A stretch of DNA of 64,000 bases from Dendrobium chrysotoxum (GCA_019925795.1 CM034312.1:80479528-80543527), one strand, 5' to 3'. Shown: positions 45,436 to 56,630, counted from the stretch's first letter. The notes: generated from the letters alone by a model not told the origin. Numbers and translations: made by a program.

Positions 45436-48285
45436 ATGGAAACCTCCCAAGCCACATCTTCTCCCACCCACTCCACCACAGATGGCTCTTTCCCTCCCTC
45501 TCTGACGATCTCACCGGCCCTCAAATTTCTGATGAATAACATCAAAAACACCATTGCGCAACCTCTCACCGCCGACAACCACCCTCTCTGGCGAACACAG
45601 GTACTCAAACTTTTTCGTGCCAACGGCTACGAAGGCTTCTTGGACGGATCTACTTCTACTCCCTCAAGAACCCTTACCACACCCGCAGGACAAACCATTC
45701 CCAACCCAAACCACAGCAACTAGCTCATGATAGATCAGAACCTCTCTGCCGCCCTTTATTCCGTCATTTCATCCTCCATCCTGCCATACGTTCTTTCCGC
45801 CGACCACTGCGCAGACATCTGGAGCATTCTTGATCGGAGGCTTCAATCCAGTACCCACTCACGCATCATTCAGCTAAAGAATGATCTTCATTACCTAATG
45901 ATGAAAGATAAAAACATGTCTCAATACCTTCTTGACATCAAAACCAAAGTCGACTCTCTCGCTGCCGCCGGCGCTCCTCTTGCAATCGAAGACATAATAC
46001 ACTACACTCTGAACGGCCTCCCACCCACCTACCAAGCCTTCAAAACGGCCATCCGTACTAATCTTCAACCTCTGAGCCTCGACGATCTTTACACGCTTCT
46101 TTACAGCGAAGAGCTCAACCTCGCACACGACACAACCCGTGATCTTCAATCACTTCAAATATCCGGCAACACCATGGCTCTCACAGCTTCCCGCGGACGT
46201 GGCAGAGGCCGCTCAAACTCCTCCTGTGGTCGCAACTCCTACAACAATCGGTCCGCTACTAACAACAACCGTTCGGGAAAATCATCTCGTTCGACCATCA
46301 CATGCCAAATTTGCGGCAAGAACGGCCACTCAGTCGTCAAGTGTTGGCACCGCCACGATGAACAGTACAACACTGAGCAAACCAACACCGCTCTCTTCTC
46401 ATCTCCCTCACCAAATCCTCCCTCTGAATGGTATCTCGACAGCGGCGCCTCCTCCCACTTAACATCCGACCCAAATCACTTCCAATCATCTCAGCTGTAC
46501 ATCGGGTCCAATCAAGTTGTTCTGGGGAATGGACACCAACTCCCTATCCATACCACCGATAAAGGTATTCTTCCAACGCCGTAAGGTAGCCTGCAACTGT
46601 CTAACCTTAATCTTGTACCAAATCTTTCTTTCAATCTTTTATCTGTTCATAAGCTAACTACAGATAACAATTGCCTAATTACCTTTTCTCCGCATGGGTA
46701 TGAACTCAAGGATCGGACGACCCACCGAACTCTTCTCACGGGTCCGTGTATTAACGGACTATATCCTCTGCACACTCGGCAACCCACATCCGTCGCCACT
46801 TCTCCGTTCGCTCTCATCTCCATCAAATCAATTCCTGACCTGTGGCATCGAAGACTCGGACACCCTTCGCCGCACATCCTGCAGTCTCTTGCCAAGCTAT
46901 CTTCAAATATTTGTACTTCTTCTAATGTCTCTCAATGTAACTCATGTAGAATGGCTAAAAGCCATCAATTACCATTCAAAATTTCTCAAAGCACTAGCAC
47001 AGCTCCCTTTTCTCTTGTACATTCAGACGTCTGGGGACCATCCCCTTCTACCTCTAACTATGGCTATCGCTACTACGTCAGTCATAGACGATTTTTCAAA
47101 ATATACCTGGGTATATCCACTAATACAAAAATCTAAAGTTTTCAACAAATTTCTTATTTTTCACAAAAAGATCGAATGCCAATTTCACGCTAAGATTCAA
47201 ACCCTTCGCACCGATGGCGGTGGCGAGTACATTAACAACCGATTCAACGCTTACTTCAACCATCACGGCATTATGCACCAATACACATGCCCATACTCAC
47301 CATCTCAAAACGGAGTTGCCGAACGTAAGCATTGGCACATAACCAAGACCATGCGTACCCTTCTCATTGACGCTTCTCTACCTCCTTATCTCTGGGTTGA
47401 TACACTTATGACCGCAATCTATCTAATCAATCGTCTTCCCTCATCCACTACTCGTAACAAATCTCCTTACGAAATTCTCTACAAGAAACCACCTCCATAT
47501 ACTCATATGAAAGTATTTGGTTGCCTTTGCTACCCGTGGCTCAAACCTTACTCTGCTCACAAGCTCTCTCCTCTCTCATATCCATGCGTCTTCATCGGCT
47601 ATGCCTCAGCTCAAAAAGGCTATCGCTGCTTGGATCCAAAAACCAATAAAATTTACACCTCCTGTCATGTTGTCTTCAATGAAGACATCTTTCCATTCAC
47701 GCAACTGACTAATAACCAATACAAATCCAGCCCTTTGCCCTCAAGTACTCCACCTCTACTCCTTGTTCCCACCACTGGCTTGCCCAACTCCCTCCGCAAC
47801 TCCATACAGGAGTCGCATACCCACTCGAAGGCAACCACACCAAATCTGCCAGTGCTTCCCTTATCTGATACGACCTCTCATGTCCAACCAAACACACATT
47901 CCTCAACCCAATCCATACCTTCCCCGTCAAACTCTACTTCTCCTACTACTGCTCTGCCCATCCTTCCCTCTACTCATCCTATGCTCACCCGCTCCAAGAC
48001 CAGACACACCAAACCAAAACACATATTTAACCTCTCCCACCATATACATAACATCGAACCCACTACTTACAAACAAGCCGTCAAACACGAACAATGGCGC
48101 ACCGCAATGTCACAAGAATTCCAGGCCTTACAGATCCAAGGAACATGGGATATCGTCCCCCCATCCCCCAATCACAACATTCTCGGATGCAAATGGACAT
48201 ACATAATCAAACTCAAATGTGATGGGACCGTGGCCCGCTACAAAGCACGCCTTGTTGCAAAAGGATTTAACCAAGATTACGGCTT
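45436..48285 (+). pseudogene. Copia gag-pol remnant
   Basis: The reading frame starts METSQATSS at 45436. A gag region (LTADNHPLWRTQVLKLF) is broken by an in-frame TAG at 45721-45723 where a Trp codon is usual. Then comes a CCHC zinc knuckle (CQICGKNGHSVVKC, 46303-46344) and the protease motif WYLDSGASSHLT (catalytic Asp at 46438-46440), then a TAA at 46582-46584. The GAG-pre/integrase region follows in the same frame (LWHRRLGHPS, HSDVWGP). A frameshift near 47080-47090 moves the rest of integrase to the +1 frame (IDDFSKYTWVYP, LRTDGGGEY, SQNGVAERKH). The first part of RT (ARYKARLVAKGFNQ) stops at the deletion joint near 48275. It cannot make a working polyprotein. Confidence 0.92.
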
Positions 48286-48428
48286 AGAAATTGCTGTTCG
48301 CCATTTCCACAATTGATAATTAAAGCTAATTAACATTAAAATATGAAGTGAAATAATTTGATTTGTATATTTTTACTGTATCAGTAGAATGTAAAGGCAT
48401 GATTTCCTACTGATATTCTTAATAGTAA

Positions 48429-48742
48429 GGTTTCATTGGGGATAATTATTTTACAGCTTTTTAAATCAATATTTTAGTATATTTTTTTTCAAAAAATTTT
48501 TATACTAAAAAATTATTTTATAAAGCAACATAAAAGTTGTTCTAAACGAGAAAAATTATTACGTGCGGAGATAGTACACAGAGAACCATTCGGTTTTATC
48601 TCTGTGAACAGTAAAATCACAATTACTGTTTAACACTGCGATTTTACTGTTCAACACTGCACTTTAACTATTTATAGAGACAAAATCAAACGGTTCTCTA
48701 TGTCCAGTCTCCGCACGTAATACTTTCTCCCTAAATGAAGCC
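48429..48742. mobile_element. Tourist MITE (family T) split by a MULE MITE
   Basis: Left end GGTTTCATTGGGGATAA after TAA (48426-48428). The right terminus is divided: GTTGTTCTAAACGA before the insert and CCTAAATGAAGCC after it. The right flank has decayed to AAA. Confidence 0.8.
48550..48729. mobile_element. MULE-type MITE, 180 bp, 9-bp target duplication
   Basis: Ends GAAAAATTATTACGTGCGGAG and CTCCGCACGTAATACTTTCTC with further inverted pairing inside (GAGAACCATTCGGTTTTATC, and its complement near 48690). The flanks TCTAAACGA (48541-48549) and CCTAAATGA (48730-48738) match at 7 of 9. The outer eleven bases, GAAAAATTATT, equal those of the 5967-9507 MULE. Confidence 0.85.
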
Positions 48743-49640
48743 AAAAAGTTTCAGAATTCCATAAAGCTGCTTCCAGTTGGAAACAAAAATCTAGGAAGAA
48801 ATAAAAAAGAATCATATTGCACGATAATAATCATTTCCGATTCATAATTATTGGAATTCAAAAATTCAATTGAAATCATCAGAGTATCACAGCCAATTTT
48901 AACAAGGGAAAAGATCAGCTGCTACAGCAGAAGAGCAGATGAGCATAAGGTTAACTGCTATAACTTCTTAGAGATCCATTCTGCAAAATTTGAAACGCAG
49001 AACTGAAAAGCATTTGTAAAGCCAGAGGATACAGAAGAGATTCATGATTCACAGGCAACTTTGATACACTACCGTTCTTAGATCTCACATTCTGGATGGA
49101 AAAATGAAAGATTGTGTTAGGTAGTTGACAACCAGTATAAAAATTAACGAACAATCATGATACGAAATTAAATTGTGCTTCTGTAGTGGCATACAGGCCG
49201 GATGTTATTGTAATATTATATGACTTTGATATATGAGGGAAATGTCAACAAGGTAGTTCATTCCTGCAAGTATCCCCCACTACAATTTAATGAGTATGGG
49301 GAACCCATTTGTTCATGTGTAGTGTAGTCCACTCATTTCTATGAGAATAACTACAATTTTACTTTGAAGAAAACTTAGATAAGATATTTTGAACAAAATT
49401 AGGTTGTGAGGAAAAAAAATATTCTTGTACTATGAAATGAGTTTCTAAGATTTACATGACCATAAATGTCTTGTGAAAATGGTTGCGCGTCTTTAATTGT
49501 CTTGAGTATTATCTTGCAAAATTTAGAAGAGTATCTGACAAAAATGTAAGGAAATAATTTATAATTGACAAAGAAATGTTTAAGTGTACTATCTTTAACC
49601 CTCTATTTGGTGAGAAGAATGTTAATATATGAAAAAAATT
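48743..49640. other. Intergenic DNA
   Basis: No gene supported. The 67-residue minus-strand open frame at 48951-49154 is without recognisable motif. Confidence 0.45.
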
Positions 49641-49646
49641 ATTTTA

Positions 49647-49763
49647 GGCTTTATTTGAGATAGTTTTCTTATTGCTTTATAAAATAATTTTTTAGTAGGA
49701 AAATTTTTTAAACTAAAAATTTTTGTACTAGAAAGTATTAAGAAAATCATCCTAAATAAAGCC
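49647..49763. mobile_element. Tourist MITE (family T)
   Basis: GGCTTTATTTGAGATAG and ATCCTAAATAAAGCC ends, TTA at 49644-49646 and 49764-49766. Confidence 0.88.
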
Positions 49764-50109
49764 TTAGTCTCATATCACATAGGTGAAAAAAATGTCAACT
49801 GTAGACATAATAAGTGATTGGCTCTCTATTATAGACATAAATTTTTGGCTTTAAGATAACATTAATGTATTAGGCTCAATAATAAACACATAAAATATAT
49901 TTTCTGGCTCTATAAGACAATGCTTATTTTGCAACATAACAAAATTTGAGACTAGAATAATGTTAGTGTTAGAATTTCTTGAGAGGAAGGAAGTTTTCTC
50001 GTTCTTCTTGGATTGAGAGGGAGAGGGAGAGAGGATTTTGGAGAAAGAAAATAATACTATAGTTTTATTGAATTTTTCCCAAGCAAACATCAACCTATAA
50101 CATCTATAT

Positions 50110-50692
50110 TCCTAATAATCTCTACATTGGTCCAAATTTTACAAACAAAAATCAAAGAACCTGTGTCGGCTGTGATTTGACAGCTCCCTGCACTAACTCC
50201 ACGAGTAAAACCCGTCGAGCCGAGCCCAATCCAGCTCGCGCCCGGACTCCATCGTGCATTGCAATCCACGGCTCTAGCTCCGCTCCTGCGCATTCTAACC
50301 CATACGTGCCTGCGCCTATCGTTATTCCTCTTGTGATCTGCACTCTCGTGCTTTGTGCAAAGCCAGCTCCTACGCAGCACACCCGCGCTCTAGCATCGAG
50401 CACCCTCCGGCTCGTCTGACTTTTTGGGCACCCGTGCGCTTTCCAACCTACGACTTCGCAGAAGTCACCTGTCTGATTCTGAGTCCTTGACAAGCCTGTC
50501 TTTGAGAGGTTTTTGATCTTGTTGCCCCAAGGTTCTTAATCTTGCTTTCTCTTGCCTGTACCTGTGGCTTGCTTACGTGATTCCTATAGCACGAACTCCA
50601 TTTCTTGAATTCAAAAATTTGTTGGTACAGCAATTTCAAACGCTCGCATGCCGACCCATCTGCTTCGGCTACCCACGTGCACCGCACGACGT
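50110..50692 (-). other. Internal GC-rich part of the LTR element
   Basis: Several overlapping open frames on both strands are compositional. No gag or pol motif is visible. It may contain other captured host pieces that I cannot name. Confidence 0.4.
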
Positions 50693-50930
50693 GAATATCA
50701 AACTTAACTTCAATATGTGATTTGTTGTCCTCACAGATTTTCTTTCACTTTGTAGGACATTAATCTCCTCGCTAGTCTGACCATCAATTGTTGCTGAGAA
50801 GACCTTTGATTTGGATGTAGGCAGTTTTGTGTTTCTTGGTCATCACTCCACCCAATGTCTCCAAACCAATTGATAATGGTGTAACGTCCAGAAGAACAAC
50901 GCTACTGATGTCTCCAGATAATACTCCAGC
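50693..50930 (-). pseudogene. HSP70 (DnaK) fragment, chloroplast-like, inside the LTR element
   Basis: The minus strand encodes AGVLSGDISSVVLLDVTPLS and, contiguous with it, IGLETLGGVMTK, the conserved segment at the junction of the HSP70 nucleotide-binding domain and the linker. After a frameshift it continues in another frame with LPTSKSKVFSATIDGQTSEE and INVLQ, then after a further shift DNKSHIEVKFDI, skipping about fifteen to twenty residues of the usual substrate-binding domain. The wording fits plastid or bacterial-type DnaK better than cytosolic HSP70. It is a broken copy with no chaperone function. Confidence 0.82.
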
Positions 50931-51305
50931 ATTAAAATAATCAATGGTTGCTCTACCTCTCTGCCTGCCTGTCAGTGCCAGAAGCGTCATAAGCGGAACT
51001 CTCACTGACAGATCCTCTTCCCGCTCCGGCCGAACACCTGCAATCCCATTGTCGTGCGTGACAGCCACGCCCGTGACCGCTTTAACTCAACCCCGCTTCT
51101 GACCCGTCTTGAGCGAACGTGACCTCTACTCCGAGCCCCCGTGCCCACGCGACTCCACCTCCCGTGTTTCCCGACCAAACGAGGGGCTCCGCCTACCACG
51201 CCTTCCGCGTGACCTGAAATCGCCTGCATCGTCCGCCTGAGAAACCCCGCGCTCCTCTCTTCTCGATTACAAGAACCTTCCTCCACCTCAAGATGGCCTC
51301 CACCA
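50931..51305 (-). other. 5' internal region of the LTR element
   Basis: GC-rich from about 51000 to 51300 (minus strand begins GAGCCTGGTGGAGGCCATC after the primer-binding site). The 150-residue frame at 51002-51454 runs through the LTR and is not supported as a gene. Confidence 0.4.
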
Positions 51306-51809
51306 GGCTCTGATACTACTTGTGAGAATTTCTTGAGAGGAAGGAAGTTTTCTTGTCTTCTTGGATTGAGAGGGAGAGGGAGAGAGAGGGAGAGGATTTT
51401 AGAGAAGGAAAATAATACTATAGTTTTAATGAAGTTTCCCCAAGCAAACATCAATCTATAACATCTATATATACGTATTGAACACTAGTGTGATGTCTTG
51501 CAAAGCAACTTAATCTAAAACTGAACCAATTCCTAATAGTTAGCATACAAAACGAAAAAGGGGTATCTTATAACCTAGTAGAAATGCCTTGTATTTTTCT
51601 TGGAAATATTGCATACTGTCAAAAAAAAAAAAAGGAAATTTAAAATAAAACATTAAAGAACAAGTCTTTGACAATTCTCAAAAGTTTTCTTTCCTCTTTT
51701 AGGGCTCAGAGAAGTTGATTCTTCCAGAAGATTAATAATGTACCTTCCTTCTTCGCTTCACAGTATTCACATTTGGCTTATCTCTTAGCATAGACATTTA
51801 AGCTCTCCT

Positions 51810-52229
51810 ATGGAAGATAATAACCCAATCTCCTTCCATGAGCTCTCTGCATACAAGCCCAGTCATCAACTTCATCCTCTGGTGGATCTCATTTTCTTTG
51901 ATATTCATGGAGTTCATCATCTTTTCTTTAATGATTACATTTACTTTGAAGCTGATAAAAGACGGTTCTTCCAGCCTATCAAAGTTAGTTTCTTCTTCTT
52001 TCCATGGATAGGCTACATCCTAATAGTTGTCAGTGTTTCATCATCAATTGAAAAAAACCTGCATGGTGCCATACCTGGAACTTGCATGTTGCTATACGGT
52101 AATGTACTAATGGCTCCAATTGAAGCTGTTTTATCATACTGGAATGACATCTGGATCATCCCTCCGCTGCACAAGCTACAAGTTTTTCATGATGGTGTTA
52201 AAAATTTTGAAAGGAGAATAATGAAATAA
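51810..52229 (+). CDS. Unrecognised 139-residue open frame
   Basis: An ATG-initiated frame beginning MEDNNPISFHELSAYKPSHQ. It has balanced amino-acid use, a hydrophobic stretch around residues 62-78 (FFFFPWIGYILIVVSVS) and a more polar C-terminus (HKLQVFHDGVKNFERR). I do not recognise a family. It could be an exon or fragment of a host gene, or chance: neighbours are transposon debris and no splice partner was found. Confidence 0.25.
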   Translation: MEDNNPISFHELSAYKPSHQLHPLVDLIFFDIHGVHHLFFNDYIYFEADKRRFFQPIKVSFFFFPWIGYILIVVSVSSSIEKNLHGAIPGTCMLLYGNVLMAPIEAVLSYWNDIWIIPPLHKLQVFHDGVKNFERRIMK

Positions 52230-52850
52230 AGAAATATTTCAAATGCTCTTATTAGCTGAGAGAATGACTAAACTTGATTAACTTTGCTATCTGTTTAATT
52301 TTCATGGCATAGTGTCAAATACAACTAAGAGTACACAAAAATTTTCATAGTACAATGTGATTCACCTACGTTCAGGACCTTACAGAGATGAAACAATCAC
52401 TAAGCTTAAAAAAGCATTGAGAAATTAGACAAAATATAGATATTCAACTCTATAGTTGATAATGCAATTATCGTTTATAGTTGTGGCATGCTGTTGATTG
52501 CAGTGCCACCTTTAGAGGATAGATATAACCAACTGTATATCTAGGGCTCTGCCTAGATTTGAATCAATAGTCTCATAATTTTAAATTAATACTTTAAAGT
52601 TTAGAGAATAATTGATTGTATTTAAATAATACATTATCCAGTTCATAGCTTCCCAGTGTTTTTCTACCCAAATTAAACCAATATCAATAAATTACTCTCT
52701 TTGCTTGTGTAATATTTGGTCATGTATAAATCATCTCATATATGAAAGATCCAACAACCAATGCATATGGGCTTTGGCCACCTCTCCTTTTACTCTTCAG
52801 GTTCGTGCATTTGTTCTTTAGACAATATGAAATGATTAGCAAATTATTCA
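52230..52850. other. AT-rich spacer
   Basis: Nothing supported. Confidence 0.5.
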
Positions 52851-52854
52851 CTTA

Positions 52855-53315
52855 CAATATTCGTCTTTGTCATACTGAACTTGTCCAACACTCCTTTAAT
52901 ATACTGCGATTGTGAAAATTTTAATGTACTTGAGCCCTTGTTATAATCTATTCTCATCTAGAGAAGCATTTTGGCATTTCCCTAGATCTTTCATGCCAAA
53001 CTGTAACAACTATCATTTCAAGTTTTTAATGTTTTGAATATCAACCCCAATAATTAACATATTATCCACACACAATAATAGAATAAGACATTCTTTTGTT
53101 GTGCCCTTACTATAGTAGCAATAATCAACAGTCCATTTATGAAAATTGATCTTGTTACTATCTATTCTCATCTGTGAACAAGCTGCAAGCAAGTTTGAAT
53201 CTATAGCTGTGAATATTGCTGCAATGTACTCCCTATAAAAGCACGACTTGATATGTAGTAGCGAATTTGGTTTTAATTGTTTTTCATCCTTAGAGGTGGT
53301 TTCTACTTCTTGCAA
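52855..53315 (-). pseudogene. Ty1/copia reverse transcriptase fragment
   Basis: On the minus strand, ILLLCVDNMLIIGVDIQNIK corresponds to the copia RT active-site segment (normally YVDDML, here CVDNML). It is followed by a GMKDLGK-like stretch in a nearby frame, the usual order for copia RT. Upstream is WTVDYCYYSKGTTKE. The active-site Asp pair is damaged and frames are broken; no LTRs are attached. Confidence 0.7.
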
Positions 53316-53992
53316 AAAAAACTTACATGAATGATGGAGTAGAATTTAACTTTGATATGCATATTATGTTTTGGTTACTTTATTTTGTTTCAGAGTCATC
53401 AAGTTGCCTTCTGTATTTATTCTTGTTATTCCACATGAGGATGACATAGGTTGAGGGTACATATTTGATTTGTAGCCTACAATAAAATAAAAGAAAATTT
53501 TCGGCAATACTTTGCTTTACTTATTTTTTGATAGATTATTTTCTCGAATTATAAGCTTACTCTTTGTGGCAATACTTTGCTTTACTTAGTACATCTTGAT
53601 GCAGTTACTTATCTTTCCATTTTATTAGTTCAGGATCATGTCTTCCTGTTCTCATTGGGTGGCCTTGTTTTTTCCACTTGGTGCTGCAGCTCACTTTAGA
53701 GAGCTTGCTGCAGATCACAATGAACTCACTACAGCTGCACGGGCTCACTGCAGTTCACTTAAGCATCTCAATTTAGCAAACATTACGGCTGCAATCCCAG
53801 GATGCAGCGATCATTAGTTGTGTGAGCTCGTTACAGCAGATTGAAGCTTGGTGTGATTTGTCCACTTCCTAGGAAGTGGTTGTTACTTAAATCGATTGCT
53901 AACATCAAGTATTAACAAAAGAAAGCACCATGTGTTAATTTTGATGGTTCGAATCTCATCATTATTATATTTTTCTAAAAAGTTCGACCAAG
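53316..53992. other. Spacer with CTGCAG-rich patch
   Basis: 53690-53850 repeats CTGCAG, GCTCACT and TACAGC words in both orientations and may be the end of an unrecognised DNA element. No gene. Confidence 0.4.
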
Positions 53993-53997
53993 TAATT

Positions 53998-54192
53998 TGT
54001 AAGACCCACACAGGTATGTTAAATTAATTAAATGTATTGCAAAACTTATTTTAAGTCTAATAGTAAATTAATGTTAAATTAATATTAACAGTTAATTACT
54101 GTTAAGTACAGTTAAGTATTCATTAGTCTAATTTCTTAAACTAATGTTAATTAGACAATAATCCTAAAATATGAATTAAATCAGAATCTATT
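53998..54192 (+). repeat. 5' LTR, alignable part
   Basis: Similar to 59221-59401 with scattered substitutions and a short indel. After AGAATCT the two LTRs share nothing obvious: 54193-54480 (ATTAGACCGGCCCAAGG..) has no partner in the 3' LTR. No primer-binding site was found near 54480. Confidence 0.85.
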
Positions 54193-54504
54193 AGACCGGC
54201 CCAAGGGGGGCCAGCTGAACCAGTCCATACTGGACCTAATTAAGCTTTGTGTTGGAGGGAAATTTAAAATTAGGGGTTATTTAGGTATTAAATTTTGTCC
54301 TTTTGCTTTAATTAATCTTGTCTTGCAAGGGTTAGGATTATCTTGAATTTTATAATGTGAATTTGAGATCTTGTGTTTGGTTTTGGGCTCTAGGCTTTGA
54401 CTAAAAATTTGGAGAGTGAATCTTCCTCTCGAATTGAAGATTCATTGCATCAGGTTGTTTTTTTTTTTTCTTTTCCCATTCAATTCTAAGTGTTTTTCTT
54501 AGTG

Positions 54505-54765
54505 ATGACAGGTGCGGCCAAAGAATCTTCTGAGGTGGTGACAGGCACTTTAAATATCTCAGACTTACCTACTAGAATTCTTTTTTGTTCTGGTGCGTCT
54601 CATTCGTTTATATCTGAGATATTTTGTGAGAAATTGCATGTGAAACCCGTGGTTTTTACTCCTGGATTGAGTGTTAGATTACCTGCAAGTAATTATTTAA
54701 ATGCCAGTACATTATGTTCGGTTAATTTTATGATAGCTGGTGGGAAAAATTTCAAACAGATTTGA
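54505..54765 (+). pseudogene. Gypsy aspartic protease remnant
   Basis: The frame contains ILFCSGASHSFIS. Retropepsins of this group read D-S-G; here the catalytic Asp is Cys, so it is inactive. It follows the LTR directly, meaning gag has been deleted. The tail continues in a shifted frame to 54900. Confidence 0.8.
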
Positions 54766-54909
54766 TAGTACTTCCATTGGTGGAGTTTGAATTAATCTTG
54801 GAAATGAATTAGTTGGTTAAATATTTTGACACCATTGAATGTTGGAAGAAAATGGTCAAATTTGATTTGTCTAAGGGAAGAGTATTTTATTTTCAATGTG
54901 AAAGGGGAA

Positions 54910-55577
54910 TAGGGGTGTAAGTGAGCATAGCAGGCTCGCGAGCCGGCTCGAGCTCGACTCGTCTATGAGCTCGTGAGTCGAGCTTATCGAGCCACGAGCT
55001 CGAGTTCGAGCTTGACGAGGCTCGGCTCGCGAGCCAGCTCGAAATTATTAAATTTAAATATTTTTATATAAGTTAATAACAATCACTACAATTTTAAAAT
55101 CCCTCCTAATTCTCAAAATCCCACCGGTTATTTTCCAAAAAAAACAAAAATCCTGTTGGATCTCAAATGGCGAGCCATCTCTCTCTCTCTCTCTCTCTCT
55201 CTTTGCTGACATGCTGTTATAAATTTGTAATAAATGCTAATGGGCTAACACTCAAAAAAGCTGCTCACATTTCAATACCCACTCTCTCTCTCCTCTGACA
55301 ACCACTATAATAAATGCTAACATCCTAAAATTACTCACATCTCAAAACCCGTTGTGCTTGTAAAAAGCAAAAACCACGAATTGATTTTTGGAGGACCGCT
55401 TGCGTTGAAAGGCGAATTGGACGGGAGGCTCGACGAGCGGCTCGAACTCGTTTTCTGTAGAACGAGCTCTATTTTTGAGCTCGACTCGAGTTCGAGAGAT
55501 CAAGCTCGGTATTTGACAGTTGAGCTCGACTCGAACACACCCTGACTCGAGCTCGACTCGACTAGTTTTCACCCCTA
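54910..55577. mobile_element. hAT element nested in the gypsy element
   Basis: TAGGGGTG and CACCCCTA ends, with 8-bp flanks AAGGGGAA (54902-54909) and AAGGGGAG (55578-55585), 7 of 8 identical. Subterminal regions are dense with GAGCTCGA, GGCTCG and CGACTCG words in both orientations, and the centre has (CT)n tracts (about 55178-55203). No transposase. Confidence 0.9.
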
Positions 55578-55612
55578 AAGGGGAGTAATTTCATAATCGA
55601 TTGCTTCTAGTC

Positions 55613-56502
55613 TATGATGCACCGACACTTCTCAAATAGTATTGCAGTGTGCGACACGTATCCGACATTCTGACACGACACGCGTCCGACACTCCTCCAA
55701 CACGTGTCAGACATGCCGAAAATGTGTCCAATTAAACAAAATATTAAATATAAATTAGACACGTGTGTCTGATACGCGTATCTTAAATATTTTATAAATT
55801 TTTTTTAAATATAATTTCTTGTATTTAAAATTCTCACTTATTTAAAATATAAAAACTAAATTTCTTATTTTTTATCCACAACACCAAATCAACTGCCCGC
55901 ACTTAATACCCCATTCATCGAATATTCTCATTTTCATTTCTCTTTGGAGGGTTACAACTTTGATTTCACAACAATGCCCGATGTCATCTCAACATCGACA
56001 TCTGACGTCATTACAACATCAACATTTCAAAATGATCTTTATATCAAAGTCTGACGCTATCTTTACATTGATGCTGATGCTAGCAATTTCTACACCCACA
56101 ACTTGACATCTCATCTTTGTCCAACGCCTTCTCAACATCGATGACCAACGTCCTCTCAATATCGACGACCAACGTCCTCTTAATAGTGACGTGCATTATT
56201 TACTGCATAACATGAATGCCCGACTCTCGACAACATTGTCATCTCCTCTCTCGATGACTGATAAACGGCATCGATGCCCGACTCTCAACATCCTAATATT
56301 AATCATTTTAAACACAAATTCTAGTTAAATGACTTATTATTTTTAAAATTATACTTATTCAATTTTTATATACTATTTTTAAAATATTAAATTATAATAC
56401 CATGTCGAACTCGTGACCGTGTCATATATTTTCAATAATCAACGTGTCCCGTGTCCGTGTCGTGTCATATATGTGTCGCCGTGTCCGTATTTGTGCATCA
56501 TA
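55613..56502. mobile_element. MULE-like element nested in the gypsy element, 10-bp target duplication
   Basis: Ends TATGATGCAC and GTGCATCATA. Flanks GCTTCTAGTC at 55603-55612 and 56503-56512 are identical. Both subterminal parts repeat GTGTC/GACAC words (for example CCGTGTCCGTGTCGTGTC). The centre repeats ACATCGACGACCAACGTCCT-like units (about 55975-56290). It is non-coding. Confidence 0.85.
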
Positions 56503-56630
56503 GCTTCTAGTCAGGTGCATAAAAGTCTAAGAGCAGGTGACTTAGTTTTCTTAGCAAAGTTAAAAGCAACTAAAGAGAAAGGTGATGATATAAATTATAT
56601 TCCTACAGTGAATAAATTTGTAGATGTTTT

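Larger units (their letters stand above)
45201..48311 (+). mobile_element. Internally deleted Ty1/copia retrotransposon with intact target duplication
   Basis: The 5' LTR is 45201-45382 and begins TGTAAGCAAG. A primer-binding site complementary to initiator tRNA-Met, TGGTATCAGAGC, is at 45383-45394. Gag, protease, integrase and the first part of RT follow. The sequence then jumps into what looks like the last ~20 bp of the 3' LTR, GCTGTTCGCCATTTCCACA (48293-48311), close to the end of the 5' LTR. The flanks ATTGA at 45196-45200 and 48312-48316 are identical, proving one insertion later shortened by deletion of most of RT, RNase H and nearly the whole 3' LTR. Confidence 0.93.
49967..51470 (-). 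mobile_element. Small non-autonomous LTR element carrying an HSP70 fragment
   Basis: Direct repeats 49967-50109 and 51321-51470 begin TGTTAGAATTTCTTGAG and TGTGAGAATTTCTTGAG and stay alike to ACATCTATAT. Read on the minus strand, the right copy is the 5' LTR, and just after it is a primer-binding-like AGTAGTATCAGAGCC (reverse complement of 51306-51320). LTRs of about 145 bp and a total of 1.5 kb put it in the size range of TRIM or small LARD elements. There is no gag or pol. No target duplication could be fixed, so outer limits are approximate. Confidence 0.75.

Noticed and set aside
50090..50687. Several 70-113 codon frames in the HSP70-bearing element
   Set aside because: They overlap on both strands in GC-rich DNA and show no motif; only the HSP70 segment is recognisable.
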